The notes beneath the pieces are model-generated. The model saw only the letters and a program-made list of their open reading frames with translations, made no database searches and was not told the origin of the DNA. Below, piece by piece: positions 44,333 to 52,254 of a stretch of 52,254 bases of DNA (positions are counted from its first letter, which is position 1; every line of letters starts with the position of its first letter). Source of the DNA: Ardenticatenaceae bacterium (GTDB lineage Bacteria > Chloroflexota > Anaerolineae > Promineifilales > Promineifilaceae); NCBI GenBank assembly GCA_020634415.1, contig JACKBT010000034.1:1-52254 (forward strand). The letters run 5' to 3'. A program made the translations under genes and the position numbers.

Positions 44333-45388
44333 TTACTCTTGCAATGTTGCCATATAAGCAATCAAATCACCGATTATATCTTGTGCCCCGAGATCTGCTT
44401 CCAACGTAGCAATACGCTCGTCAAAATTTTGGGGCATGACATTCGCATTATATCCAGCCACAATATGAGCATTGGGGTTTAAGATTGATTCTCGAAGGTA
44501 TGCTTCATCTACGGTGATTGTTGTGCCATCATCCATCTGTTCCTGACGACCCATTATGTTCAACCAGGTTGGCCCGGCCAAAGCCGAACCATCTATGCTA
44601 TGGCAGGCCGCACAGCCCAAATATTCATTACTGGACCAGGCTGCGCCGCGTTCCTCGGCCAGTTCATATTGAGCAGGATTATCTTTGGCATCCTCAATAA
44701 AGGCGGCAAATTCACTATCACTCACAATGTTTACCTGGGCCAGCATATAAGCATGACTTGTTCCGCAGATCTCAGCGCAACGCAGGGTGTAGGAACCTAC
44801 CTCGGTGGGGGTAAAACGCAAATGTGTTACCTGCCCTGGCACCAAGTCTTGTTTAACGCGAAATTCTGGCACCCAAAAGGAGTGAAGGACATCTTCTGCT
44901 TCCATTTCTAGCAGAACGGGACGATTCACGGGTAAGGTTAGTTGGCTTGAACGCGCGTTATCATCTTCGGGATATTCAAAACTCCAACTCCATTGGCGGC
45001 CGGTTACATGGACGACCATTTCGTTTGGCTCGGGTTTAACCAAGTCCTGGAGAACGCCGACAGCCCAAACACCAAAGCCGATGACTGTGATAGTGGGCAG
45101 AACTGTCCATACAATTTCCAGGGTGGCATTGCCATGAATATGGGGGGCATCTTCTTCATCACCCGGCTGGCGGCGGAAAACGAGAGCGGAGTAGAGCATG
45201 ATGACCATGATGAGTCCAAAGAGGAAGGCAATCAGCCAGAAATGGACGTTAAACATGATATCAATGGGGATGGCTTCTTCGCTGGCAGGCGTAGGCAGTT
45301 GGAACATGAAGCTAAAGAGAAGGCGTAGACCAACTGTAGCCAAAATAACAAGGATTATTACTGCAACAAAATGTTTCGTGTTTTTCAT
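44333..45388 (-). CDS. ctaC: Cytochrome c oxidase subunit II with fused cytochrome c (caa3 type)
   Basis: 351 aa. Two membrane helices (about 7-28 and 48-70) are followed by an extracytoplasmic cupredoxin domain with the CuA ligands His169, Cys204, Glu206, Cys208, His212 and Met215. A C-terminal cytochrome c domain carries CAACH (Cys259, Cys262, His263) and a later Met in NVMPQ as axial ligand. The fused heme makes the enzyme a caa3 oxidase, so electrons may come without a separate soluble cytochrome c. ATG at 45388 after AGGAAGAG is preferred to a longer start without family similarity. Confidence 0.96.
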   Translation of the reverse strand: MKNTKHFVAVIILVILATVGLRLLFSFMFQLPTPASEEAIPIDIMFNVHFWLIAFLFGLIMVIMLYSALVFRRQPGDEEDAPHIHGNATLEIVWTVLPTITVIGFGVWAVGVLQDLVKPEPNEMVVHVTGRQWSWSFEYPEDDNARSSQLTLPVNRPVLLEMEAEDVLHSFWVPEFRVKQDLVPGQVTHLRFTPTEVGSYTLRCAEICGTSHAYMLAQVNIVSDSEFAAFIEDAKDNPAQYELAEERGAAWSSNEYLGCAACHSIDGSALAGPTWLNIMGRQEQMDDGTTITVDEAYLRESILNPNAHIVAGYNANVMPQNFDERIATLEADLGAQDIIGDLIAYMATLQE

Positions 45389-45476
45389 TCTTCTCTTCCT
45401 AAGCAGTTCAAAGTGGCGAGGTTCACAGGGCAAATGCTGGTGATTACCACCCCCATCCTGACCTCATATCTTTAAG

Positions 45477-46220
45477 TTAGATAGGAACGTTATAGTAGAC
45501 GATTAACCCAATCCCCAACCCTACAACGAGTAAGCCAGCTATTAAGACAGCGATGAAGTCCCAGGGGATGGGAGCGTTGTCGGTGGCAACGGCCGTTTCC
45601 AAACCCTGTGGCCGCACACGCCAGATCGCCACCAGCAAAGCCAACAAAACAGGAATCCCCACCGTCAGCCAGCTAGAAGCAATTGTCCGCCCACTTTCCA
45701 AATCAAGCTCACCCTCAGGGTAAAACGTACCATTAATGACGAGACCCACAAAAGCCGCAAACATCAAAATAATCAGCGACGTACTGATGACCGACCAGCG
45801 CGGCATCTTGTGCTGCGGCATGGGGGCAGACTTACGGCCGTCACGCATCGCCTTAATGCGCTCCGTCTCACGCTTTTCCAGAGCTGCCACATTGCTTTGA
45901 TAGCTCTCACTTTCCTTCACCGCATCAGTTTGCCGAGAAAGCACCCCATACAAAACACCAATCACAACACCAGCACCACCGATGAGTACAACAACTGCAC
46001 CACCTAACATGCCTAAAATTTGCAGACTTGTCAGGCTCATCACCTCTGCCGGATCGCTAAAGGGTATGGTTATCTCGACAACTTCCGTCTCGACAGGAAC
46101 ACGGGTACGGGACTGGGTACTGGTGCCAGCGAGGATAGGCCAAACGGCCGACATCACCCCAAACCCAATCAATAAGACCAAAACTAATATGCCATTTCGT
46201 AAAGACTCTTTACCGCTCAA
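45477..46220 (-). CDS. Hypothetical membrane protein heading the oxidase operon
   Basis: 247 aa, no known family recognised. Probable TTG start with GGAG 8 bases upstream. About four membrane helices (near 10-30, 68-92, 145-165 and 185-205, then a last one near 222-243) and a charged cytoplasmic loop with ETERIKAMRDGRK in the middle. It lies 88 bases upstream of ctaC on the same strand. An oxidase-related role is suggested only by position. Confidence 0.7.
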   Translation of the reverse strand: MSGKESLRNGILVLVLLIGFGVMSAVWPILAGTSTQSRTRVPVETEVVEITIPFSDPAEVMSLTSLQILGMLGGAVVVLIGGAGVVIGVLYGVLSRQTDAVKESESYQSNVAALEKRETERIKAMRDGRKSAPMPQHKMPRWSVISTSLIILMFAAFVGLVINGTFYPEGELDLESGRTIASSWLTVGIPVLLALLVAIWRVRPQGLETAVATDNAPIPWDFIAVLIAGLLVVGLGIGLIVYYNVPI

Positions 46221-46347
46221 AAGGCTTTCTCCACTTCCTTAAAAATCTAAGCAATCTTTCGTTTGTGGATTTTAGCACAATGGCTAGGGGGTAGCAATCA
46301 AACGTAAAACGTAAAACGTAATGCGTAACAGAGGTACAATAGCTTTC

Positions 46348-46746
46348 ATGTTAGTGATAGATAAATCTGTATATGAAGCGGTAATTATCGCCGGGCAGGT
46401 AGGCTATCCGCTGGAAGTGTGTGGGCTGTTGGCAGGGAAAAACGGCCGTATCACCCACCACTACCCCATCCTCAACAAACTCCAGAGCCACGTCGCCTTC
46501 GAGATGGAGCCGCTGCAACAAATCGAAACCATGCTCGCCATCGAAGCCAGTGGCTTAGAGATACTCGCCATCTACCACACCCACCCACGCAGCCCCGCCA
46601 TCCCCTCCCCCACCGACATTGCCCAGGCTTATTACCCCAAATTCATCCAGTTCATCTTATCCTTGCAAGAGCCAGAACGGCCGTCTCTCCGCGCCTTCAC
46701 CATCATCAACCATCAAGTGGACGAAATCCCCTTCTCAGTGGCATAA
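46348..46746 (+). CDS. JAMM/Mov34-type metallopeptidase (M67)
   Basis: 132 aa, single JAMM domain. Metal and catalytic residues are all present: Glu23 (LEVCGLLAG), His77 and His79 (HTHP), Ser87 and Asp90 in HTHPRSPAIPSPTD. Bacterial relatives cut isopeptide or C-terminal tails of ubiquitin-like sulfur-carrier proteins. No carrier gene is adjacent, so the substrate is unknown. ATG at 46348 begins the conserved domain; a longer in-frame start at 46321 lacks a ribosome site. Confidence 0.87.
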   Translation: MLVIDKSVYEAVIIAGQVGYPLEVCGLLAGKNGRITHHYPILNKLQSHVAFEMEPLQQIETMLAIEASGLEILAIYHTHPRSPAIPSPTDIAQAYYPKFIQFILSLQEPERPSLRAFTIINHQVDEIPFSVA

Positions 46747-46825
46747 TCAAAGTACACAACAGCGAAACGGGAACGGCCGTTGTGTGTTCTTAATAAACAA
46801 AACACTAGGCGAGAGGAGCAAAAAA

Positions 46826-47518
46826 GTGAACATTATTTCCCTACTCATAGCAAGTATCATCGGCTATCTATGCGGAGCCGTCCCCTTCGGCTTTCTCTAT
46901 GTCAAACTCAAAACCGGGCAAGACATCCGCGACGTCGGCAGTGGGCGCACCGGCGGTACCAACTCCTTACGCGCCGCCGGGCTGCTCGTCGGCATCGTCA
47001 CCAGCTTCAGCGATGTCTTCAAAGGCATCGTCGGCATCAAACTCACCCAACTCATCGTCGTCAACCTGCTGCACACAGACCCCGCCTGGCTGCCCTGGGT
47101 CTATCTCGTAGCCGGCACCATGTCCGTCATCGGTCACAACTGGTCAATCTTCATGCGCTTTGGCGGCGGGGCTGGCACCGGCCCCAACATCGGTTGGGCC
47201 ACCGCCATCTGGCCGCCCATGTTTCCCATCGGCTTCATCGTCATGGTCGGCATGTTACTCGGCCTCGGCATGGCCTCCGTAGCCTCCCTCTCCATGGCCT
47301 TCATCATCCCCATCACCTTCGCCATCCTCTACTTCACAGGCATTAACGTCCAATTAGGCATGGAAGACACCCCCGCCTACATGCTAGCCGGCATCATCAC
47401 CGCCGCCATCGTTACCTACGCCCTGCGCCCCAACATCAAACGCCTCATCGAAGGCAACGAGCGCATCGTCGGCCCCCGCGCCAAACGCCTCCAGCGCAAA
47501 CAAGAGAAGAGTCAGTAG
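46826..47518 (+). CDS. plsY: Glycerol-3-phosphate acyltransferase PlsY
   Basis: 230 aa, about five membrane helices. It transfers an acyl group from acyl-phosphate to glycerol-3-phosphate, the first step of phospholipid synthesis. Family motifs are VPFGFLYVKLKTGQDIRDVGSGRTGGTN with SGxxGxTN-like residues, VIGHNWSIFMRFGGGAGTGP and a late Glu-containing loop. GTG at 46826 with GAGGAG 7 bases upstream starts the first helix; an upstream in-frame extension into the JAMM gene is not credible. Confidence 0.92.
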   Translation: MNIISLLIASIIGYLCGAVPFGFLYVKLKTGQDIRDVGSGRTGGTNSLRAAGLLVGIVTSFSDVFKGIVGIKLTQLIVVNLLHTDPAWLPWVYLVAGTMSVIGHNWSIFMRFGGGAGTGPNIGWATAIWPPMFPIGFIVMVGMLLGLGMASVASLSMAFIIPITFAILYFTGINVQLGMEDTPAYMLAGIITAAIVTYALRPNIKRLIEGNERIVGPRAKRLQRKQEKSQ

Positions 47519-47524
47519 TCTAAT

Positions 47525-47572
47525 AGTCGAGTAGGCTGGCAGTCTGATGGCTACTCGACTACCAGCCTACTC
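47525..47572. terminator. Bidirectional hairpin between plsY and the SBP fusion gene
   Basis: Two interleaved inverted repeats: AGTCGAGTAG/CTACTCGACT and GAGTAGGCTGG/CCAGCCTACTC. They lie at the converging 3' ends and include the stop region of the minus-strand gene at 47567. Confidence 0.6.
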
Positions 47573-49981
47573 AACTTCTTTCGTCAACAACTCATAGTGC
47601 ATCAACCCCATCGCATCCATCTGCACATTGCCAATATTGGGCAAGGCAATAGCCCAACGCGGCTCTTGCGTCAGGTCCAGCGTAGGCACATCATCCGCCC
47701 ACACCGTTTGCATCTGCCGGTAAAGCCCCTCGCGGCTGGCATCATCCAACTCCTCTTGAGCGGAACTATTTAGTGCCGCCATCGCTGCGCTGTCATAATT
47801 CATACAAAAGCCCCCCTCACCCAAAAAGAAGTCCGTCCAACTCGTCACATGCAAATAATTGGGCGGCGTACCGGGCGACGGCCAGCCCATCAGATAAAAA
47901 TCATACCCACAGCTAAAAATCTGCGTCTGGTAAACTTCCCAGGGCGCACTTTGCAGCGTCACCTGGAAAACATTGGTTTCTTCTAATTGCGTTTTGATGG
48001 CTTCAGCATATTGCGCTTCAACGGCCGAATAACGGCCGTCATCAATAAACCACAACGTAATCGGCAAAGGCACAGCCTCACTATAACCCGCTTGCAGCAG
48101 CAGCGCCCGCGCCCGCGCCAAATCCCGGTTTGGAAACACATTCACATGCCCCGGCACCGCATCCGGCACAGGACTAAACAACGTTTGGCGGCTGTCCCCA
48201 AACACCCCATCCACAATGGCCTGACGATCTACCGCATAAGCCACCGCCTGCCGCACCTGCTTACTGTCCCAGGGCGGTGTCGCCTGATCAAACAGCAAAT
48301 AGCTCTTAAAAATCGCCGAACCCGGCCACAGCGTAAAGTCATCTGTGCCATCCCCATCACCATCCTGAGCCGCCAAAGCCGCCATCTCGCCATAAGCCAG
48401 CCCCCCCCAGGCCACATCCACCGACTGAAAGTTAACCAGCGCATTTTGCAACCCAACAGCATCCGCAAAAAAGCGCAGGCGAATATTGGCAAAAGCCGGC
48501 ACAGGCGACCCCGGCCACTGGGGATTAGCCTGCAATGCCATCTCATTCTCCACCCAACTCTCAATCATGTATGGCCCAATCCCGCCGCACGTACTCGTCG
48601 CGTCAAACCCCGCCGCATAACAGGCCGGGTTGATGGGGTAATAGGGCGGCGTGGCTAAGATGTTGGGGAAATAGCCCGTCGGTTCTTGCAGCACAAACTT
48701 AACGCTGTTCTGCCCTAAAACTTGCACCGCATCTTCATCGGCAAAACCATCATCATTGCTATCTTTCAGCAGCCCATTAACCAAAAAATTGCCCAACCGT
48801 GCCGAGCGCAGCACCGATTCACGCACCACGTTGCCATTCAGGGCACTGCCATCAGCAAAAAACAGCCCTTCGCGCAGTTGGATGGTGTATTCCAGCTTAT
48901 CGGTAGAGACAGACGGCCGTTCCACCGCCAACACCGGCATCAGTTCATTTTGCGCCGTAAACATATACAGGCCGCTCATCGTGTTGTTCTTCACTTCCCA
49001 ACTGATGAGGTCAGGCGCACTAGCCGGATCCATATCCGGCTGCCCCACCATGCCAATCACCAGCTCATCAACGGCCGTTCCCACCCGCGACTCACCCGGA
49101 TCAATCTGCCCCTGGGGAGCCACAAACCAATCCGTCGCCAACCGCGCCATCGTGCCATTCGCCTGCAACTGCACAATGGCATCATCCAGCCGCTGCTGCA
49201 ATTCCGTATCCTTCGCTGCCAGAGCAATGCCAAACTGCTTACTACTCAACCAGGCTTGGGTGGATGTGCCACCCACCAGCCGCAGCTGCTCTGGGTACCG
49301 CTCCGTGTAATACTTGCCCGTATAATTGTCCACCACCACTGCCTGAATTTCCTCATTGATCAAGGCTTGCAGCGCGGCTTCATTATTGGCGTACAGTTGC
49401 AAACGGCCGTCATCCAACCCCATCACCTGCCGCGCCGCCTCCTCACTACGGCTGCGCTGCTGCACCCCCACCAGCGCCTCCCCCGGCAGTTCCACATAAC
49501 TTTGCACCGCCGTATTATCCGCCAACACCACCAGCACCTGCCCAATCTCCAAATAAGGCAGCGTATAAGCAATACCCTCTGGCGCTTGCTCAGGAATCAC
49601 CAACACCGACATCACCGCATCAAAATCATCCGTCGTCTGCTGAGCAATACTATCCAAAACCCCCTCATACGGCGTAACCACAAACTCATACCCCTCAAAA
49701 CCGGCCAACGCCGCCACACTCGCCATGACCTCTTTGTTAAAGCCAACAACTTCGCCAAATGCATCAAAATCGGTAAAAGGTGGATCCGGCGCACTGGTCG
49801 CCACAATCAAGAAATCATCATCAGCCACCGGCGCAGTGCTGGCAGTGGGCTGAATTTCAGAGGTTGGCGTGGGCGGAACGGCCGTTGCCACCACCTCATC
49901 CGGCTGCTCCATGCAGCCCACCAGCAGCCAGCCAGCCAGCCACAACAGCATCAAATTGGGCAAAATCTTCATCTTCATCAT
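47567..49981 (-). CDS. Fusion lipoprotein: SBP family 3 plus SBP family 5
   Basis: 804 aa. A lipoprotein signal ends at Cys23 (LLVGC), followed by a Thr/Pro linker. Residues about 60-280 form an SBP family 3 domain (amino-acid type: FLIVATSAPDPPFTDFDAFG ... GIALAAKDTELQQRLDDAI). Residues about 300-795 form an SBP family 5 domain (oligopeptide type: LEYTIQLREGLFFADGSALNG, AVAYAVDRQAIVDGVFG, SAPWEVYQTQIFSCGYDFYLMGW). Two loops of Ca-binding type (DSNDDGFADED, DGDGDGTDD) sit in the second domain. No permease or ATPase is adjacent. ATG 49981 is preferred because it starts a normal signal peptide; ATG 50029, directly after the upstream stop (TAGATG), is an alternative. Neither has a clear ribosome site. 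Confidence 0.88.
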   Translation of the reverse strand: MMKMKILPNLMLLWLAGWLLVGCMEQPDEVVATAVPPTPTSEIQPTASTAPVADDDFLIVATSAPDPPFTDFDAFGEVVGFNKEVMASVAALAGFEGYEFVVTPYEGVLDSIAQQTTDDFDAVMSVLVIPEQAPEGIAYTLPYLEIGQVLVVLADNTAVQSYVELPGEALVGVQQRSRSEEAARQVMGLDDGRLQLYANNEAALQALINEEIQAVVVDNYTGKYYTERYPEQLRLVGGTSTQAWLSSKQFGIALAAKDTELQQRLDDAIVQLQANGTMARLATDWFVAPQGQIDPGESRVGTAVDELVIGMVGQPDMDPASAPDLISWEVKNNTMSGLYMFTAQNELMPVLAVERPSVSTDKLEYTIQLREGLFFADGSALNGNVVRESVLRSARLGNFLVNGLLKDSNDDGFADEDAVQVLGQNSVKFVLQEPTGYFPNILATPPYYPINPACYAAGFDATSTCGGIGPYMIESWVENEMALQANPQWPGSPVPAFANIRLRFFADAVGLQNALVNFQSVDVAWGGLAYGEMAALAAQDGDGDGTDDFTLWPGSAIFKSYLLFDQATPPWDSKQVRQAVAYAVDRQAIVDGVFGDSRQTLFSPVPDAVPGHVNVFPNRDLARARALLLQAGYSEAVPLPITLWFIDDGRYSAVEAQYAEAIKTQLEETNVFQVTLQSAPWEVYQTQIFSCGYDFYLMGWPSPGTPPNYLHVTSWTDFFLGEGGFCMNYDSAAMAALNSSAQEELDDASREGLYRQMQTVWADDVPTLDLTQEPRWAIALPNIGNVQMDAMGLMHYELLTKEVE

Positions 49982-50029
49982 AGGAGGAGGAGTATAACTG
50001 AGATTGCAGAACTGTTCACAGTTGCTCAT

Positions 50030-51265
50030 CTACTGTTCTGTCGGCTGCCAAATGAGCGGCGGCGGCCACACCCTCCCCAGAATCTGCTCATCCGTCAACT
50101 GATACACCCCAATCGCCGCCGGACGACTACATTCCCCACCCTGGCAAGCCAGTGTCCCGCTCAACCCCACAAACGGCCGTTCCGCCAACACCTCACGCAA
50201 AGCCTGCCGGCCAATCAACAACTCCCCATTACGCCCCTCCTGCGCCACCGCCTCCGCCGCCGCCAGCAGCATCGCCACCCCATCATAGGCATAAGCATGA
50301 TAAGGCACTTGCGGCACATCCCCATAGGTTACAGCCCACTGCTCCAAAAAAGCATCATGCGCCGCCCCCGCCACCGCCGGCCCCGTAACAGCCATCCCCC
50401 GAACGGCCGTTCCCGCACTCTCCGCAAAACTAGGCAGCAGCAAACTATCCGCCCCCAACAACACCCGTTCCGGGTTAGCTGGCAAATTATTAATCAGCAA
50501 ACTCGCCTCCGGCTCAAACAACGGCAAATAAATCAACTCCGGCTGGCTCGAACTCACCAGCGTCATCAATTCCGAAACATCCGTTTGCCCCACCGTCATC
50601 TGGCGCATAAACATCACCTGCCCCCCCAACGCCATAAACGCCTCCACAAACGACTGCCGCAGCGCCTCACTCCACACCGTTTCATCATAAATCACCGCCG
50701 CCGATGTAACCCCCAAAGCCTGCGTAGCAAATTCGGCCGCCACCTGGCCCTGCCACAAAGCATTCGGCACCGTGCGGAAAAAACTCTTTTGCCATTCACC
50801 CGTCGCCGCACCATCTACCAACGGCAAATCGGGCCTGGTGCTGGAAGGCGAAATCATCACCAGGCCCGCCCGATTGATGATAGGAATCACCGCCTCCGCC
50901 ACCGCCGAACAAGTAGGGCCAATCACCCCAACCAGGGAGGGATTATCGGCCGTTGCCAACGCCGCCAGCCGCCCCGTCTCCACCACACAACCCGTATCCG
51001 CCCCCACCAGTTCAATCGGATGCCCCATAAAAAGAGCATCCCGTTCCGCCAGTGCCATCTCCATCCCCCGCAAACTATCCTGCCCCAAATACCCCCCATC
51101 CCCCGTCAGAGCCAACAAATAACCCACCCGAATGGGATCATTCGCCCCCACCTGCACACAGCCAAGCACATCCTCACAAACCAGGTCTGGGTCTGTGCAG
51201 CCAGCCAACAGCCCACCACACATGGTCAGCACCAAACAGCAAACAGCAACTTTAAGCCATGACAT
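50030..51265 (-). CDS. Leu/Ile/Val-type (PBP type 1) substrate-binding lipoprotein
   Basis: 411 aa. A lipoprotein signal ends at LLAGC (Cys23). The mature domain has the PBP type 1 pattern: IRVGYLLALTGDGGYLGQDS, VGVIGPTCSAVAEAVIPIINRAGLVMISPSSTRPDL and PYHAYAYDGVAMLLAAAEAVA. It should bind an amino acid or other small ligand outside the membrane. It is followed at once by the SBP3-SBP5 fusion gene; no transporter parts are present, so a sensing role or a distant transporter is likely. Confidence 0.9.
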   Translation of the reverse strand: MSWLKVAVCCLVLTMCGGLLAGCTDPDLVCEDVLGCVQVGANDPIRVGYLLALTGDGGYLGQDSLRGMEMALAERDALFMGHPIELVGADTGCVVETGRLAALATADNPSLVGVIGPTCSAVAEAVIPIINRAGLVMISPSSTRPDLPLVDGAATGEWQKSFFRTVPNALWQGQVAAEFATQALGVTSAAVIYDETVWSEALRQSFVEAFMALGGQVMFMRQMTVGQTDVSELMTLVSSSQPELIYLPLFEPEASLLINNLPANPERVLLGADSLLLPSFAESAGTAVRGMAVTGPAVAGAAHDAFLEQWAVTYGDVPQVPYHAYAYDGVAMLLAAAEAVAQEGRNGELLIGRQALREVLAERPFVGLSGTLACQGGECSRPAAIGVYQLTDEQILGRVWPPPLIWQPTEQ

Positions 51266-51334
51266 CTGTTTACTTTAACCTATCTTTTATGGAGAGCTAA
51301 GAAAATGGCGTGGCACAGGCAAAGAGAAGAGGCA

Positions 51335-51359
51335 GGAGATGGGCTGCCAGGCCATCTCC
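51335..51359 (-). terminator. Hairpin after phoU
   Basis: GGAGATGG and CCATCTCC form an 8-base stem with a 9-base loop, 16 bases past the phoU stop. There is no T-run, so it is a weak candidate. Confidence 0.4.
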
Positions 51360-51374
51360 CACTTACCCCATCTC

Positions 51375-52049
51375 TCAATGATCATCCGTGTCAAAAGGCA
51401 CTTCTACAAATTCCCCCGTCACCATAAAAATAACGCGCTCGGCAATGTTAGTGGCGCGGTCGCCAATGCGCTCCAGATTATGGCCCGCCCACAACAGGAA
51501 ATTAGCCCGACGGATATAATTCTCATCGCGCATCTCCTCCAACGTCTCCCGGAACAGCCGATTATATTGCTTATCAATTTTGTCATCCTGCTTGATCAAG
51601 GCACAGGCCATATCTGCATCATGCTGAATAAACGCCGTGATTCCATCATGAACCATTTGTCGGGCGCGTCTCGCCATTTTGGGCAGTTTGTGCAGAGAAT
51701 CAATTTCCTCTTCCTCTTCCAACCGCTCTACCAAACGAGCAATGCCCGAAGCATGGTCGCCAATGCGCTCCAATTCCACAGTCAGGTGAATGGCCGTAAC
51801 CACTGTGCGCAGATCGCCAGCGGCCGGCTGTTGTGTGGCTAACACCCGCAAACATTCCGTTTCGATCTCATAACGAAGGTTGTTTACTTCCTCATCACCC
51901 GCCACAACTTCATGCGCCAGCGCCAGGTTACGGCCGTTTAGCGCCAACATCGCCCTATCAATAGCCTGATCAACCATATCGCCCAAACGAATAATATTGT
52001 CGCGGATATGTGTCAGTTCCTTATCCAATAATGCTCTTGTGCCTAACAT
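51375..52049 (-). CDS. phoU: Phosphate signalling complex protein PhoU
   Basis: 224 aa, the standard length, made of two three-helix bundles. Each half carries the metal-binding E/DxxxD-type helix (residues about 20-80 and 115-190; GDHASGIARL and GDRATNIAERVIF). PhoU represses the Pho regulon by linking the Pst transporter and a histidine kinase. Start at 52049 follows GGAGG by 7 bases. pst genes are probably beyond the right edge. Confidence 0.93.
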   Translation of the reverse strand: MLGTRALLDKELTHIRDNIIRLGDMVDQAIDRAMLALNGRNLALAHEVVAGDEEVNNLRYEIETECLRVLATQQPAAGDLRTVVTAIHLTVELERIGDHASGIARLVERLEEEEEIDSLHKLPKMARRARQMVHDGITAFIQHDADMACALIKQDDKIDKQYNRLFRETLEEMRDENYIRRANFLLWAGHNLERIGDRATNIAERVIFMVTGEFVEVPFDTDDH

Positions 52050-52078
52050 GGGATCGCCTCCGCTAAAGAAAATAAACG

Positions 52079-52103
52079 CCAGTGATAAAGGGTCAATCAC
52101 TGG
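52079..52103. repeat. Inverted repeat upstream of phoU
   Basis: CCAGTGAT and ATCACTGG stand 9 bases apart, 30 bases upstream of the phoU start. It could be an operator or a leader hairpin. A TTGACT box lies further upstream on the minus strand (about 52145-52150). Bases 52104-52254 hold no gene. Confidence 0.4.
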
Positions 52104-52254
52104 CAATAACTCTAAAGTATAGATAGCCTCTATTGTATAAGCAAAGTCAAGGGGGCAGATAATAAACATAGGACTTACGCCGTTGCTCTGGCCAGTGTCA
52201 CACCACGCCAGACAGGTGGCTCGGCCAGGAGGCCGGCCACAGCACTTCAAGTGC

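Larger units (their letters stand above)
60..51937. repeat. Highly iterated palindrome ACGGCCGT across the window
   Basis: About 80 copies of ACGGCCGT were marked by eye between 60-67 and 51930-51937, and many more sites have the core CGGCCG. They occur in genes on both strands, in all frames, and between genes. In proteins they often read Thr-Ala-Val, Asn-Gly-Arg or Glu-Arg-Pro. An 8-mer of this composition would be expected about once or twice in 52 kb. The pattern resembles HIP1 of cyanobacteria. The count is by eye and may miss or double a few. Confidence 0.8.

Noticed and set aside
46619..46825. Longer plsY start inside the JAMM gene
   Set aside because: The extra residues are Ser/Pro-rich and unlike PlsY; GTG at 46826 has a strong ribosome site and begins the first membrane helix.
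48722..51262. Very long plus-strand open frame (846 codons)
   Set aside because: It lies opposite two clear solute-binding lipoprotein genes and encodes an Arg/His/Pro-rich peptide typical of antisense shadows.
52050..52250. N-terminal extension of PhoU to the window edge
   Set aside because: The extension has no PhoU similarity, contains the upstream inverted repeat and promoter-like sequence, and ATG 52049 has a good ribosome site.

Overview
The window looks like a chromosomal segment of a Chloroflexota bacterium, probably Anaerolineae-related. That placement is inferred from several features: many secreted or lipid-anchored proteins with Thr/Pro-rich linkers, short Y/F-[LV]-P-[FV] motifs in secreted proteins, an A2-type caa3 oxidase, several zinc-ribbon and class III cyclase proteins, and many short palindromic intergenic repeats. 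No rRNA, recognisable tRNA, CRISPR array, transposase or phage gene was found. A striking sequence-wide feature is the palindrome ACGGCCGT (usually AACGGCCGTT). I marked about 80 copies by eye, in genes and between them.

Layout. 1-4878 is the 5' part (minus strand) of a very large alpha-2-macroglobulin lipoprotein with an intact thioester motif; it runs off the left edge. 5.3-6.5 kb is a receiver/CpaE-like ATPase. 6.9-9.4 kb is a three-gene polar amino-acid ABC importer. 9.6-15.4 kb holds a heme-copper-oxidase-like membrane protein, an alpha/beta hydrolase, a Crp/Fnr regulator, a PPOX-fold oxidoreductase, a glycosyltransferase and a single-domain cyclic-nucleotide-binding protein, separated by palindromic repeats. 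15.6-16.0 kb is a decayed sigma-factor/anti-sigma remnant. 16.2-20.4 kb is a plus-strand run: alpha-L-fucosidase, lipoprotein, epimerase, SDR dehydrogenase and VOC protein, probably deoxysugar catabolism. 20.6-26.8 kb holds a zinc-ribbon membrane protein, a CrtI/retinol-saturase-like flavoprotein, a membrane acyltransferase and a ten-repeat beta-propeller protein.

27.1-29.8 kb is a tightly packed kynurenine operon (kynB ... kynU) that contains a small-protein/retropepsin pair. 29.8-36.8 kb contains two class III nucleotide cyclases (one fused to an AAA ATPase, one with GAF and PAS), a secreted Thr/Pro-linker protein bracketed by two copies of a ~130-bp intergenic element, and a GH4 glycosidase. 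36.9-39.2 kb is a TgpA-like transglutaminase.

39.4-46.2 kb is a nearly complete caa3-type cytochrome oxidase operon: membrane protein, ctaC with fused cytochrome c, ctaD of type A2, ctaF, ctaE, ctaG, SURF1 and a FixH-like protein. 46.3-47.5 kb carries a JAMM peptidase and plsY. 47.6-51.3 kb carries two orphan solute-binding lipoproteins, one of them a fusion of SBP family 3 with SBP family 5. The window ends with phoU.

The two cyclases, the cNMP-binding protein and the Crp/Fnr regulator suggest a local concentration of cyclic-nucleotide signalling. The oxidase operon and the HCO-like protein indicate aerobic respiration or NO/O2 chemistry. The strongest candidates for something undescribed are the highly iterated palindrome, the paired ~130-bp intergenic element with promoter-like signals, the SBP3-SBP5 fusion lipoprotein, and the RHH-like/retropepsin pair inside the kynurenine operon.
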